Shown here: piece by piece, positions 16,635 to 24,348 of the stretch
How the letters are laid out: each line of letters opens with the position of its first letter
Position numbering within the stretch: position 1 is the stretch's first letter
Assembly (NCBI GenBank): GCA_944336125.1
Contig: CALVLA010000007.1
Span: forward strand, 1-64,000
Direction of reading: 5' to 3'
Length of the DNA stretch: 64,000 nucleotides
Source: an uncultured Clostridia bacterium
Lineage (GTDB): Bacteria; Bacillota; Clostridia; Christensenellales; CAG-314
Made by a program: the position numbers and the translations under genes
Notes under the pieces: generated by a model
Database searches by the model: none
What the model saw: only the letters and a program-made list of their open reading frames with translations
What the model was told of the DNA's origin: nothing

Positions 16635-17897
16635 ATGTTTATCGACAAAGTGAAAATTTACGTTAAGTCGGGCAACGGCGGAAACGGCGCGGTTTCATTT
16701 CATACCGAAAAATACGTACCTAACGGCGGTCCCGACGGCGGCGACGGCGGCAAAGGGGGCGACATTATTCTTGTTGCCACCAAAGCCAAAAATACCTTGA
16801 ACGATTTTCACTTTGCAAAACATTTTCGTGCGCAAAACGGTGAAAACGGCGCTCCGAAAAGAAGCTACGGCAAGCAGGGTAAAGACCTTGTCATTACCGT
16901 TCCCGTGGGAACTGTCGTCAGGGACTTTGAGAGCGGCAAAATCATCACCGATATGTTTGAGGAAGACAAACCTTTCGTTTTGCTTAAAGGCGGAAGGGGA
17001 GGAAAAGGCAATACGCACTTTAAAACAAGTACGCGTCAGGCTCCTCATTTCAGTCAAACCGGCGAAAAAACCATTGAAAGGGAAATTGTCCTCGAACTTA
17101 AAACTATTGCCGACGTAGGGTTGATCGGATTTCCTAACGTCGGAAAATCCACCTTGCTTTCGGTTATTTCCGAAGCAAAACCTAAAATCGCTAATTATCA
17201 CTTTACCACTTTGAGTCCTAACCTCGGCGTCGTGAAATTTTACGACAGCGAGTTTGTTGTGGCGGACATCCCGGGGCTTATCGAAGGCGCGGGACAAGGT
17301 TTGGGACTGGGTCACGAATTTTTGAGGCACATCGAAAGGACGAGATGCCTTGTGCACGTTATCGATGTCAGCGGACATGAAGGCAGAGATCCTTATCAGG
17401 ATTATCTCGCAATCAACGAGGAACTTGCCGTTTATAGCGAAGAACTCGTCAAAAGACCTCAGATTATCGTGGCAAACAAAATGGATATGCCCGACTCGCA
17501 AAAAAATCTGGAAGAGCTGAAAAGCAAACTCCCCGACAAAGTCATCGTTCCTCTTACGGCAATTATTGCCGAAGGCATAGAGGAGCTGATGAAACAAATA
17601 GTCAAGCTCATTGAATCGCTTCCTCCTGTAACGCCGCTCGAATACGAACCGTTCGAGTACGAAACAATTAACAGAGAGCATTTCGAAGTCAAAAACATGG
17701 GCGAGGGGATTTTCGAGGTTTCGGGCGGACTTATGGAAGAACTTGGCAGACGCGTCGTCTTTGACGACTCCGAGTCGCTCAAATTTTTTCAAAAAATGCT
17801 TCGTCAAAAAGGCGTCATAGCCGCGCTGCGTAAAGCGGGCGCGGAAGACGGCGACACCGTCGTTATCGGCGACATCGAATTTGACTTTGTCGACTAG
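16635..17897 (+). CDS. obg: GTPase Obg/CgtA
   Basis: Obg is an essential GTPase in large-subunit ribosome maturation and stress control. The 420-residue protein has the glycine-rich Obg fold (1-158), the G domain with G1 GFPNVGKST (about 166-174), G3 DIPGLIEGA and G4 ANKMD, and a C-terminal OCT domain (about 340-420) typical of Bacillota. It heads the conserved order obg-yhbY-(hypothetical)-nadD/yqeK-rsfS. Confidence 0.96.
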   Translation: MFIDKVKIYVKSGNGGNGAVSFHTEKYVPNGGPDGGDGGKGGDIILVATKAKNTLNDFHFAKHFRAQNGENGAPKRSYGKQGKDLVITVPVGTVVRDFESGKIITDMFEEDKPFVLLKGGRGGKGNTHFKTSTRQAPHFSQTGEKTIEREIVLELKTIADVGLIGFPNVGKSTLLSVISEAKPKIANYHFTTLSPNLGVVKFYDSEFVVADIPGLIEGAGQGLGLGHEFLRHIERTRCLVHVIDVSGHEGRDPYQDYLAINEELAVYSEELVKRPQIIVANKMDMPDSQKNLEELKSKLPDKVIVPLTAIIAEGIEELMKQIVKLIESLPPVTPLEYEPFEYETINREHFEVKNMGEGIFEVSGGLMEELGRRVVFDDSESLKFFQKMLRQKGVIAALRKAGAEDGDTVVIGDIEFDFVD

Positions 17898-17908
17898 GAG
17901 TAAACTAT

Positions 17909-18202
17909 ATGATTACCACAAAACAGCGCGCTTCGCTCAGGACTCTTTCAAACAAATTGCCCGATTCGGTAATTATCGGAAAGGGCGGACTTACCGATAC
18001 GGTTGTGAACGAAATCGATACGGCTTTGTTCCACAAAGAACTTGTCAAAATTACCGTGCTCAAAAATTGTGAATCTGATTTGAGAGATATGGCAAACGCC
18101 GCGGCGGAAAAACTCGGCGCGGAACAAGTTCAGATTATCGGAAGTAAATTTGTACTTTACAGATATTCTTCAAAAAAAGATATCGAACATATTCAATTTT
18201 AA
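17909..18202 (+). CDS. yhbY: CRS1/YhbY-family RNA-binding protein
   Basis: The 97-residue CRM-domain protein binds pre-50S RNA. Seen are T-x-x-Q-R-A-x-L-R-x-L at the start, the GKGGLTD loop (about 27-33, matching the family GxxG loop), and the C-terminal IGSKFVLYR. It lies twelve bases after obg with GGAGTAA before the ATG. Confidence 0.92.
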   Translation: MITTKQRASLRTLSNKLPDSVIIGKGGLTDTVVNEIDTALFHKELVKITVLKNCESDLRDMANAAAEKLGAEQVQIIGSKFVLYRYSSKKDIEHIQF

Positions 18203-18218
18203 ACAATCCTTTATACCG

Positions 18219-18246
18219 TTAAAGGCTCCCGCAAGGGAGCCTTTAA
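18219..18246. terminator. bidirectional terminator between convergent genes
   Basis: A perfect 12-bp stem (18219-18230 with 18235-18246) around GCAA ends both the obg-yhbY unit and the minus-strand membrane hypothetical. Confidence 0.88.
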
Positions 18247-19013
18247 TCGTTGTGTCGCAAATTGAAGCGTGTGTTGAATTTGGTGTATATGAAAAGACAA
18301 AACAAAATTGTAGCGCTTATCAGGTAGTAAATTCTGAAAAAAGTGAAAAAGCTTGTTGCCAGCAAAAACAAACACGAAAACAGGTAGTATTTTGCTCGCG
18401 ATTTGTCGAATGCGACGTAAAAAAACTTTTTTCCCAGCAGTTTGTTTTTGGGCTTTTGTTTGATTTCGGGCATTTTTCCCTTTTTGTCAAAAAGGAGAAA
18501 GGTTTGACTTATATCAAACAATTTGACGGGCAAAGGGGAGTTTGCGACAACTGTCAAGGCAAATTTGTCAAAACCGTCGGCATAAATTACAAGTGAGTCT
18601 GCTTTGGCTTCGCATGCGTTTTTTATATGTTCAGTAAGTTCCTTTGGTGTGAGAGAACAAAGGCAAAAATCAAAAACAAACATTGTTTTTTTGTCCGATA
18701 CTGTGGTAATCAAAGCATTTTTCATAGCTTTAAATTCGTTTAATCCCAGAGCGTCGGAAAAAAGCTTAATCGTTTCCTTTTGTGGCAAAAAAGCGAGATA
18801 ATTGCGAAGTACCTCAGTCTTTTTTTGCTGGTCTTTTTTAAGCCTGTTTTTATTTTTTTTCGTTTTGAACAGGGCGTTTACCAAAAGATAAATTAGTGCC
18901 GAAATCAACAGGGCAATCAAGAGACATATTACGTTGTCTTTAACGTAATATCTGCTCCAACAAAACGAAACGAAAAAGGAAGTAAGTACCAAAAATACGG
19001 TGTCCAACAACAT
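18243..19013 (-). CDS. hypothetical membrane protein with central soluble domain
   Basis: I do not recognise a family. The 256-residue protein has two N-terminal membrane segments (about 3-19 and 27-49), a soluble lysine-rich domain of about 150 residues (60-205) with an alternating pattern (TMFVFDFCL, ADSLVIYADGFDKF), and a C-terminal hydrophobic pair (about 210-243). The central domain has the look of a nuclease or restriction-like fold, but no catalytic motif is certain. It is divergent from nadD and possibly leaderless (AACAAT six bases before ATG). Confidence 0.65.
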   Translation of the reverse strand: MLLDTVFLVLTSFFVSFCWSRYYVKDNVICLLIALLISALIYLLVNALFKTKKNKNRLKKDQQKKTEVLRNYLAFLPQKETIKLFSDALGLNEFKAMKNALITTVSDKKTMFVFDFCLCSLTPKELTEHIKNACEAKADSLVIYADGFDKFALTVVANSPLPVKLFDISQTFLLFDKKGKMPEIKQKPKNKLLGKKFFYVAFDKSRAKYYLFSCLFLLATSFFTFFRIYYLISATILFCLFIYTKFNTRFNLRHND

Positions 19014-19054
19014 AATTCCATTGTTGACAATTATTTACTTTTTGACACATCTTG

Positions 19055-19083
19055 TTGAATTTTTTTTGCTTGTCGGTTATAAT
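19055..19083 (+). promoter_or_regulatory. leaderless promoter of nadD-yqeK
   Basis: TTGAAT (19055-19060) and a perfect TATAAT (19078-19083) are 17 bases apart. The ATG starts seven bases after the -10, at the expected transcription start, and no ribosome binding site is present. Confidence 0.8.
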
Positions 19084-19089
19084 AATCCC

Positions 19090-20250
19090 ATGCGTAAAAT
19101 CGGTATTTACGGCGGAACTTTCGATCCGCCTCATCTCGGACACAACGAAATGCTTTTGCAGGCTCAATCACAGCTGGAACTTGATTTCATTGTTGTTTTG
19201 CCGTGCGGCGAACCTGTCCACAAAAAAACTTCAACCGACAAGGCAAAAAGACTGGATATGTGCAGGCTTGCTTTTTCGGGAGAAAAAAACGTCGTTGTGT
19301 CGGATTTTGAAATTTTCAATACCGAAAAAAATTATACCCTGACAACTTTGAGGTATTTTGCCGAAATTTACGCCGACAGTCATTTGTACTATATTATCGG
19401 CAGCGACAGTCTGGAAGATTTCCCGAAGTGGTATCATCCCGAACAAATTTCCGAACTTGCAACCATTGTCGTGGCTCCGAGAGCAAACACCAAATTTAGT
19501 AAGGCAAAAGAATACGCCGAAAAAACTTACGGTGCCGACGTAGTGGTTTTGAAAGAGGAACCACTCAATATTTCTTCAAGCGAGCTGAGATGTCTTTTTC
19601 AGTTTGGGCTCGATACCTCGCAGTATATAGACAAGGACGTCGCGGAATACATAAAAAAGAACAAACTTTACAGCGAACATGCCGAAATATGTTCGAAAGT
19701 CCGCAGTTTTTTGGATAAGGGAAGGTATCTTCACACTTTTTACACTACGATGGAGGGGCTTAAACTGGCAAAACTTTTAAACGTCGACAAGGAAAAAGTT
19801 TTTTTCGCTTGTCTGCTCCATGACGTTGCCAAAAATATCCCTCAGTCCGACTGGGGTAAATACTCATTTGAAAATACCGAAAATCTGCCTCCTCCGGTAG
19901 TTCACTCGTTTTTGGGCGCTTTGGTGGCAAAGCAGGTGTTTGGTATAAACGACGAGGAAATTTTAAACGCTATCAAGTATCACACTACCGGCAGACCCGA
20001 CATGACGCGGCTTGAACAAATCGTTTACGTCGCCGATATGATTGAAATTACTCGCGGAGCCAATCTTGACGAAGTGCGCAAAAAAGTGTATGCTGATTTT
20101 GACGAAGGTTTTCTGCTTTGTTTAAAAAGTTCCTACAACTGCGCGGCAAGACGTTTCGGCGCCGAAAACGTGCACAAACTAACTAAGGAAAGCATCAAAT
20201 TTTACAGAAAACTGTCGAAGGAGAAAAATGAAAAACGAAAAATTGGTTAA
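19090..20250 (+). CDS. nadD: NadD-YqeK fusion: nicotinate-nucleotide adenylyltransferase with HD-domain Ap4A-hydrolase-like domain
   Basis: The 386-residue protein joins two enzymes that are usually separate neighbours. The N-terminal part (1-about 195) is NadD, making NaAD from NaMN and ATP, with GGTFDPPHLGH (8-18) and ISSSELR (about 164-170). The C-terminal part (about 200-375) is YqeK, an HD phosphohydrolase that in Bacillota cleaves Ap4A, with H (YLHTFYT), H-D (LLHDVAKN) and a late D (VADMIE). The ATG at 19090 is chosen by alignment; it is probably leaderless. The end overlaps rsfS. Confidence 0.92.
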   Translation: MRKIGIYGGTFDPPHLGHNEMLLQAQSQLELDFIVVLPCGEPVHKKTSTDKAKRLDMCRLAFSGEKNVVVSDFEIFNTEKNYTLTTLRYFAEIYADSHLYYIIGSDSLEDFPKWYHPEQISELATIVVAPRANTKFSKAKEYAEKTYGADVVVLKEEPLNISSSELRCLFQFGLDTSQYIDKDVAEYIKKNKLYSEHAEICSKVRSFLDKGRYLHTFYTTMEGLKLAKLLNVDKEKVFFACLLHDVAKNIPQSDWGKYSFENTENLPPPVVHSFLGALVAKQVFGINDEEILNAIKYHTTGRPDMTRLEQIVYVADMIEITRGANLDEVRKKVYADFDEGFLLCLKSSYNCAARRFGAENVHKLTKESIKFYRKLSKEKNEKRKIG

Positions 20251-20575
20251 TGACATGTGCAAGGCAATGTCTGACAAAAAGGCCTTTGATATCAGAATCA
20301 TCGACGTTGAGGGATTGAGCGACGTCGCCGATACTTTTATCATCGCTAGCGGAAAATCGGCTCCGCAGGTTAAAGCAATTTTTGACAACCTTGAAGCCGA
20401 AATGGAAAAACAAGGCTTGTTTGCCAACCGCAAAGAGGGTATGACCGAAGGAAGATGGATTGCAGTCGATTACTTCGACATCATCGTTCACATCTTTCAG
20501 GAAGAAGCCAGAAAATTTTATCAGCTTGAAAAGCTTTGGATTAACGAAAACAACGTTACTAAATACGAAGACTAA
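20228..20575 (+). CDS. rsfS: ribosomal silencing factor RsfS
   Basis: RsfS binds L14 and blocks subunit joining when nutrients are low. The 115-residue protein shows the family core: D-V-E-G-L-S-D-V-A-D-T-F-I-I-A-S-G then R-K-E-G then W-I-A-V-D-Y, V-H-I-F and the terminal Y-x-L-E-K-L-W. AAGGAG precedes the ATG. It overlaps the end of nadD-yqeK by 23 bases, the usual yqeK-rsfS coupling. Confidence 0.95.
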   Translation: MKNEKLVNDMCKAMSDKKAFDIRIIDVEGLSDVADTFIIASGKSAPQVKAIFDNLEAEMEKQGLFANRKEGMTEGRWIAVDYFDIIVHIFQEEARKFYQLEKLWINENNVTKYED

Positions 20576-20603
20576 AAGCGGCGCATTAAGCGCCGCTTTT
20601 TTT
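20575..20603. terminator. bidirectional terminator after rsfS
   Basis: AAAGCGGCGC (20575-20584) pairs with GCGCCGCTTT (20590-20599) around ATTAA, followed by more T; it overlaps the stop of the convergent small gene. Confidence 0.9.
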
Positions 20604-20781
20604 AGTTTTCTTCCTGCTCGACAAAGGCAAACACGTTTTCTTCCTCAACGGTGTAACTGTGTTTTTTCACGTGGGGCATTTCGCGCTTTTCACATAAAAC
20701 TTTTTTTATCTGACCAAACAGATAAACAATGCATACGAGAATCCCTACGCTGAATAATACTATCAAAAAGTCATTTATCAT
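20602..20781 (-). CDS. small single-pass membrane protein
   Basis: The 59-residue product has one N-terminal membrane segment (about 4-23) and a charged cytoplasmic tail rich in K and E. The ATG at 20781 is preceded by GAGAGGT, which marks the true start within a longer open frame. Function unknown; it lies between rsfS and a secreted protein gene. Confidence 0.6.
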   Translation of the reverse strand: MINDFLIVLFSVGILVCIVYLFGQIKKVLCEKREMPHVKKHSYTVEEENVFAFVEQEEN

Positions 20782-20892
20782 AATTACCTCTCGAAAAAAG
20801 CTTATCTCTGTTTTTGTTGTGCTTTTTGCCAAAAAAAGGAAATTTTTGCATTTTTTTGAAAGCATTGCAAAAACTAACGGTGAGGTAAAATT

Positions 20893-21312
20893 ATGAAAAA
20901 ATTTTTTATTTGTTTGGTGTTGCTCCTTTGTATTTTTGTGCCGCAAAACTGCACGGCAATGACAAAAGAAAGCGAAATTGTTTCTTACGTAAAAAGTTTG
21001 CCAAATACCGAGGAAGTTACCTGTGTTATTTTTGGCAAATATTGTGGCTTGGGCATAAGAACAAAAGGCATTTTGCTTAAAAGTCAATCGGTAGCTTACG
21101 TCAAAGAAGTGGAGGAAAACGTTAAAAAAATCGATCCGTCACTCAAAAAAATTTTTGTGACTACCGACCTGAAAGAAACCATGATTTTAAAGGAAATAAA
21201 AAAGCAGCTTGAAGCAGGTGCGTCGCCTTTTGAAATTTATCGTTACGTCAAAAATAAATATCCTTCCGAGCTTGACAAATACTTTTTTCAAAACTATAAT
21301 GCAGTTAAATAA
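20893..21312 (+). CDS. secreted YhcN/YlaJ-like protein
   Basis: The 139-residue protein starts with a signal peptide (about 1-22, ending near N-C-T-A, a possible but imperfect lipobox). The rest resembles YhcN/YlaJ spore-associated lipoproteins: a segment on either side of G-I-R-T-K-G, then V-E-E-N-V-K-K-I-D-P-S-L-K-K-I-F-V-T-T-D and a helical end. The match is by pattern only. GAGGTAAA precedes the ATG. The FMN riboswitch begins directly after the stop. Confidence 0.5.
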   Translation: MKKFFICLVLLLCIFVPQNCTAMTKESEIVSYVKSLPNTEEVTCVIFGKYCGLGIRTKGILLKSQSVAYVKEVEENVKKIDPSLKKIFVTTDLKETMILKEIKKQLEAGASPFEIYRYVKNKYPSELDKYFFQNYNAVK

Positions 21313-21314
21313 AA

Positions 21315-21426
21315 ATTCTTTGGGGCAAGGTGAAAGTCCTTACCGACGGTATAGTCCGTGAGCGTTTCGACGCAGGAGCAGGTGAAATTCCCGCACCGAC
21401 AGTTAAAGTCTGGATGAGAAAAGAAT
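21315..21426 (+). ncRNA. FMN riboswitch (RFN element)
   Basis: The conserved blocks stand in order: TTCTTTGGGGCAAGGTGAAA, then CCGACGGTATAGTCC, GAGCG, a variable hairpin, GCAGGAGCAGGTGAAATTCC, CCGACAGTTAAAGTC and TGGATGAGAAAAGAA. All arms of the aptamer can be traced. It precedes ribU, so FMN should repress riboflavin uptake. Confidence 0.97.
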
Positions 21427-21449
21427 GACAAGTTGGTTTGTATTTTTTT

Positions 21450-21479
21450 GCCCCCGTTTTTTCGGGGGCTTTTCTTCTT
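21450..21479 (+). terminator. riboswitch expression-platform terminator of ribU
   Basis: GCCCCCG (21450-21456) pairs with CGGGGGC (21463-21469) around six T, followed by TTTTCTTCTT. FMN binding should favour it. Confidence 0.92.
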
Positions 21480-21510
21480 GTCATTATTGCACTTTGACAA
21501 GGAGGTAACT

Positions 21511-22140
21511 ATGGAACAAATTAAGCAAACTCAAAACCGTACGGAAAAACAAAATGTTTTTTCAACAAAAAATCTGGCGAAAATCGCGGTTCTTACGGCA
21601 ATTTCTTACGTACTTTACATGTTCGTAAAGTTTCCGCTTCCGTTTTTTCCCCAATTTCTCGACATTCAGTTTTCCGACCTGCCTGCTCTTATCGGCGGTT
21701 TCGCAATGGGACCTGTCGCAGGCTGTATCATCATCGTGGCAAAATGTCTGCTCAAAATGCCTTTTTCCTCAACCGCCTGTGTTGGTGAAATAGGGGACAT
21801 CATTATCGGCATCGCTTTTGTTCTTCCCGCTGCTTTGATTTACAAAAAGCACAAAAACAAAAAAGGTGCGTTGATAGGACTTGTGGTAGGTGCATTGGTA
21901 GGTATCGCTGCGGCAATGCTTGCAAACTGGGTGCTTCTTATTCCGTTTTACGTAAAAGCTTTCGGTTGGGAAGCCATCATCGGAATGGTTGCGGAACTTT
22001 ACCCGGGAATTACCCAGCAGACTTTCTTCTCATATTATCTCTTTCTCGGCGTCGCTCCGTTTAACCTTTTGAGGTTTATCGTGTCAGGCGGTCTTACTTT
22101 CTTGGTTTACAAGCACGTCAGTCCGATTTTACATATGTAG
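21511..22140 (+). CDS. ribU: ECF transporter S-component RibU (riboflavin)
   Basis: RibU is the riboflavin-binding membrane subunit of an ECF transporter. The 209-residue protein has a polar start, six membrane segments and the RibU-like stretches K-F-P-L-P-F-F-P, L-D-I-Q-F-S-D-L-P-A-L-I-G-G and an S-T-A-C-V-G-E-I-G-D loop. The ATG at 21511 follows AAGGAGGT. The FMN riboswitch upstream fixes the substrate. Confidence 0.94.
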   Translation: MEQIKQTQNRTEKQNVFSTKNLAKIAVLTAISYVLYMFVKFPLPFFPQFLDIQFSDLPALIGGFAMGPVAGCIIIVAKCLLKMPFSSTACVGEIGDIIIGIAFVLPAALIYKKHKNKKGALIGLVVGALVGIAAAMLANWVLLIPFYVKAFGWEAIIGMVAELYPGITQQTFFSYYLFLGVAPFNLLRFIVSGGLTFLVYKHVSPILHM

Positions 22141-22170
22141 TTGATTTATTTATTGTTTTAATTGTATAAT
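22141..22170 (+). promoter_or_regulatory. candidate promoter of tsaE operon
   Basis: TTGATT (22141-22146) and TATAAT (22165-22170) are 18 bases apart. The start near 22176 coincides with the base of the hairpin at 22174-22197. Confidence 0.6.
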
Positions 22171-22173
22171 TAT

Positions 22174-22205
22174 AGGGCTTAACAAAGGTTAAGCCCTGTT
22201 TTTGT
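22174..22205 (+). terminator. hairpin with T-run between ribU and tsaE
   Basis: AGGGCTTAAC (22174-22183) pairs perfectly with GTTAAGCCCT (22188-22197), followed by GTTTTTGTT. It is either the ribU terminator or the 5' leader of tsaE; the tsaE ATG comes nine bases later with no ribosome binding site. Confidence 0.75.
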
Positions 22206-22206
22206 T

Positions 22207-22638
22207 ATGAAAAAAGTTTTTGTTTCAAATTGTGTCGAAGATACAAAAAAAATCGCTAAAAATTTTGCGGCTCAGTTAAATGGCGGCGACGTGGTTGTTC
22301 TCGGCGGAGAGCTGGGAGCAGGAAAAACCGCTTTTTCAAAAGGAGTTGCGGAAGGACTTTCTGTTTCGGCAAATGTCACAAGCCCGACTTTTGCGATACA
22401 CAACGTTTATCAGGGGAGGCTCAGGCTTGACCATTTTGATTTTTATCGACTTGACGAGGCGGAAGCCGAGGCGCTTGGATTAAACGAATTTTTCGGCGAC
22501 AAAAATGCCGTTTCGCTTATCGAATGGTGGACTAATATAAGGTATCTGCTTCCTAAAAAATGCATATTCGTTGACATCAAAAAAACAGGTGAGGAAGAAA
22601 GGGAAATTACGATAGATTATGAATATACTTGCTATTGA
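22207..22638 (+). CDS. tsaE: tRNA threonylcarbamoyladenosine biosynthesis ATPase TsaE
   Basis: TsaE is the ATPase of the t6A37 tRNA modification complex. The 143-residue protein has the P-loop GELGAGKTAFSKG (about 35-47), V-T-S-P-T-F-A-I (about 57-64), the acidic H-F-D-F-Y-R-L-D box and a late W-W. No ribosome binding site precedes the ATG. It overlaps tsaB by 20 bases. Confidence 0.95.
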   Translation: MKKVFVSNCVEDTKKIAKNFAAQLNGGDVVVLGGELGAGKTAFSKGVAEGLSVSANVTSPTFAIHNVYQGRLRLDHFDFYRLDEAEAEALGLNEFFGDKNAVSLIEWWTNIRYLLPKKCIFVDIKKTGEEEREITIDYEYTCY

Positions 22639-23182
22639 TACTACGGGAAGGCACTTGACGATTGCCTTGAAGCACAACAATCAATGGAAAAGCAAATTTT
22701 CGAAAGAGTGCAATCTCAATCACAGTGTCGTTTTAAACAATCAGATACAGCGACTTTTGGATGAATCTGAATTGACTTTTCATGACATCGACGTTTATGC
22801 CTGCAACGTAGGAGTGGGCTCTTTCACCGGTATTCGCGTGGGAATTTCTACAATCAAAGGTTTTTGCATGGCAAGTCCCAAAAAACTTGTGTCAGTCAAC
22901 ACTTTTGAAATTTTGGCATACAATGAAAAAGACAAGGTCGATGTGCTTGTGCCAGACAACAGGGGATTTTACGTTGCGACCTTTAGTGACGGACAACAAA
23001 TTTGTCCGCCGTGCCACGTAACCGAAAAACCCGATTCGCCAAGGCAGGTGATTTTTGACGATGAAACAGATTATTCGCAAAAATTCACTTCGCTTATTGA
23101 CGAAAAAATAAGCAAAAATATATTTGCCGATTCGCTTGAACCGCTTTATATTCGAAAAAGTCAGGCGGAGGAGAACAGATGA
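22619..23182 (+). CDS. tsaB: tRNA threonylcarbamoyladenosine biosynthesis protein TsaB
   Basis: TsaB is the non-catalytic partner of TsaD in t6A synthesis. The 187-residue protein has the ASKHA start I-L-A-I-D-T-T-G-R, the H-S motif (about 37-38), and V-G-V-G-S-F-T-G-I-R-V-G (about 63-74). It is a short form. TsaD itself is not in the window. Confidence 0.93.
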   Translation: MNILAIDTTGRHLTIALKHNNQWKSKFSKECNLNHSVVLNNQIQRLLDESELTFHDIDVYACNVGVGSFTGIRVGISTIKGFCMASPKKLVSVNTFEILAYNEKDKVDVLVPDNRGFYVATFSDGQQICPPCHVTEKPDSPRQVIFDDETDYSQKFTSLIDEKISKNIFADSLEPLYIRKSQAEENR

Positions 23183-23601
23183 CGCAGCTGCTTTCCAAAA
23201 ACGACGTCGGAGAACTTTGTTTTATCGAAAAAGTGTGTTTCGGAGCCGACGCTTGGAATGAAAACATGCTTTCGGGCGAATTTGACTGCGGTTCTGTTTT
23301 TTTAGGAATACGCGAAAAGGGAAAACTTGTCGCTTACATCTGTGCCCGTATCGTTTTTGATGAGGCGGACATAAACAACGTTGCTGTTTTACCTGAGTTC
23401 AGGCGTCAAGGACTAGGTTCAAAACTGCTTGAAGGTTTGTTTGAGTTTTGTGAAAAACAAAACGTTTTTAAATTTACGCTTGAAGTAAACGAGAACAACC
23501 TGGCTGCAAAAAAATTATATGAAAAACACGGCTTTGAGGTCGGGGGACAAAGAAAAGGCTATTATCACGGTGAAAACGCATTGATTATGTGGAAACGCTA
23601 A
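23179..23601 (+). CDS. rimI: RimI-like ribosomal protein N-acetyltransferase
   Basis: The 140-residue GNAT enzyme acetylates protein N-termini, classically S18. The acetyl-CoA motif R-R-Q-G-L-G-S-K-L-L (about 74-83) and the later E-V-x-E-N-N-L-A-A-K-K-L-Y-E-K-H-G-F are clear. tsaE-tsaB-rimI is a standard cluster. The start overlaps the tsaB stop. Confidence 0.92.
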   Translation: MTQLLSKNDVGELCFIEKVCFGADAWNENMLSGEFDCGSVFLGIREKGKLVAYICARIVFDEADINNVAVLPEFRRQGLGSKLLEGLFEFCEKQNVFKFTLEVNENNLAAKKLYEKHGFEVGGQRKGYYHGENALIMWKR

Positions 23602-23604
23602 AAA

Positions 23605-24348
23605 ATGTATATCGACGTAAACGGAATAAAGACTTTTTACAGACAGGAAGGGGAAGGCAAAGACCTTTTGCTGTTGCACGGATGGGGCGGAAGCAATGAT
23701 AGCTTCGCCCCTGTTTTTAACAGTTTGAAAAAACATTTCAGGGTGACGGCCGTCGATTTTTGGGGATTCGGAAAAAGCGGTTTGCCGCCAGACGGCGTTG
23801 ATACTTTTTGGTATGCCGATATGCTTGACGAATTTTTGAAAAAGCTTGAAATTGCAAAAATTTTTGTAATTTCACACAGTTTCGGCTGTCGTGTATTTTT
23901 GATTTTGGCTTCAAAAAACAAAAACATGTTTGAAAAAGCCGTGATTTGCGACGGGGCGGGAATAAAACCAAAATTCAGCATTGCAAAAAAACTGAAAGTT
24001 TTGAAATATAAATTTTTTAAAAAACTGGCTTTTTTAAAAATAATTAAAAAGGAAAGGCTGAATAAATTCGGAAGCGACGATTTTAAAAATTTGCCGCCCG
24101 AAATGAAAAAAACTTTTGTAAAAGTCGTCAACTGCCATCTTGACGAATTTGCGAAAAACACAAATGCGGAAACTTTGCTTGTTTGGGGAAAGAAGGACAA
24201 AGACACTCCGCTGTATATGGCAAAAAAATTGAACAGATACATTAAAAACAGCGGACTTGTCATCTTTGAAGAGGCAGGTCATTTTTGTTATCTCGACGAT
24301 TTTTATCGTTTTGACCTGATTGCTAAAAAATTTTTTGGTGTGATATGA
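23605..24348 (+). CDS. alpha/beta hydrolase
   Basis: The 247-residue protein has the alpha/beta-hydrolase fold: oxyanion-side LLLHGWGGSNDSF (about 22-34), nucleophile serine in ISHSFGCR (about 91-98), probable acid in VWGKKDKDTP (about 195) and the histidine in EEAGHFCYLDD (about 223-233). Substrate is unknown; its place between rimI and cell-wall ligases gives no firm clue. No clear ribosome binding site; translation may continue from rimI. Confidence 0.85.
   Translation: MYIDVNGIKTFYRQEGEGKDLLLLHGWGGSNDSFAPVFNSLKKHFRVTAVDFWGFGKSGLPPDGVDTFWYADMLDEFLKKLEIAKIFVISHSFGCRVFLILASKNKNMFEKAVICDGAGIKPKFSIAKKLKVLKYKFFKKLAFLKIIKKERLNKFGSDDFKNLPPEMKKTFVKVVNCHLDEFAKNTNAETLLVWGKKDKDTPLYMAKKLNRYIKNSGLVIFEEAGHFCYLDDFYRFDLIAKKFFGVI

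Noticed and set aside
16695-17807. Minus-strand open frame of 370 codons inside obg
   Set aside because: Antisense of a conserved GTPase gene, composition typical of a shadow frame.
19678-19701. CGAACAT...ATGTTCG arms inside nadD-yqeK resembling a LexA site
   Set aside because: Arms are separated by too many bases for LexA and lie in coding sequence.
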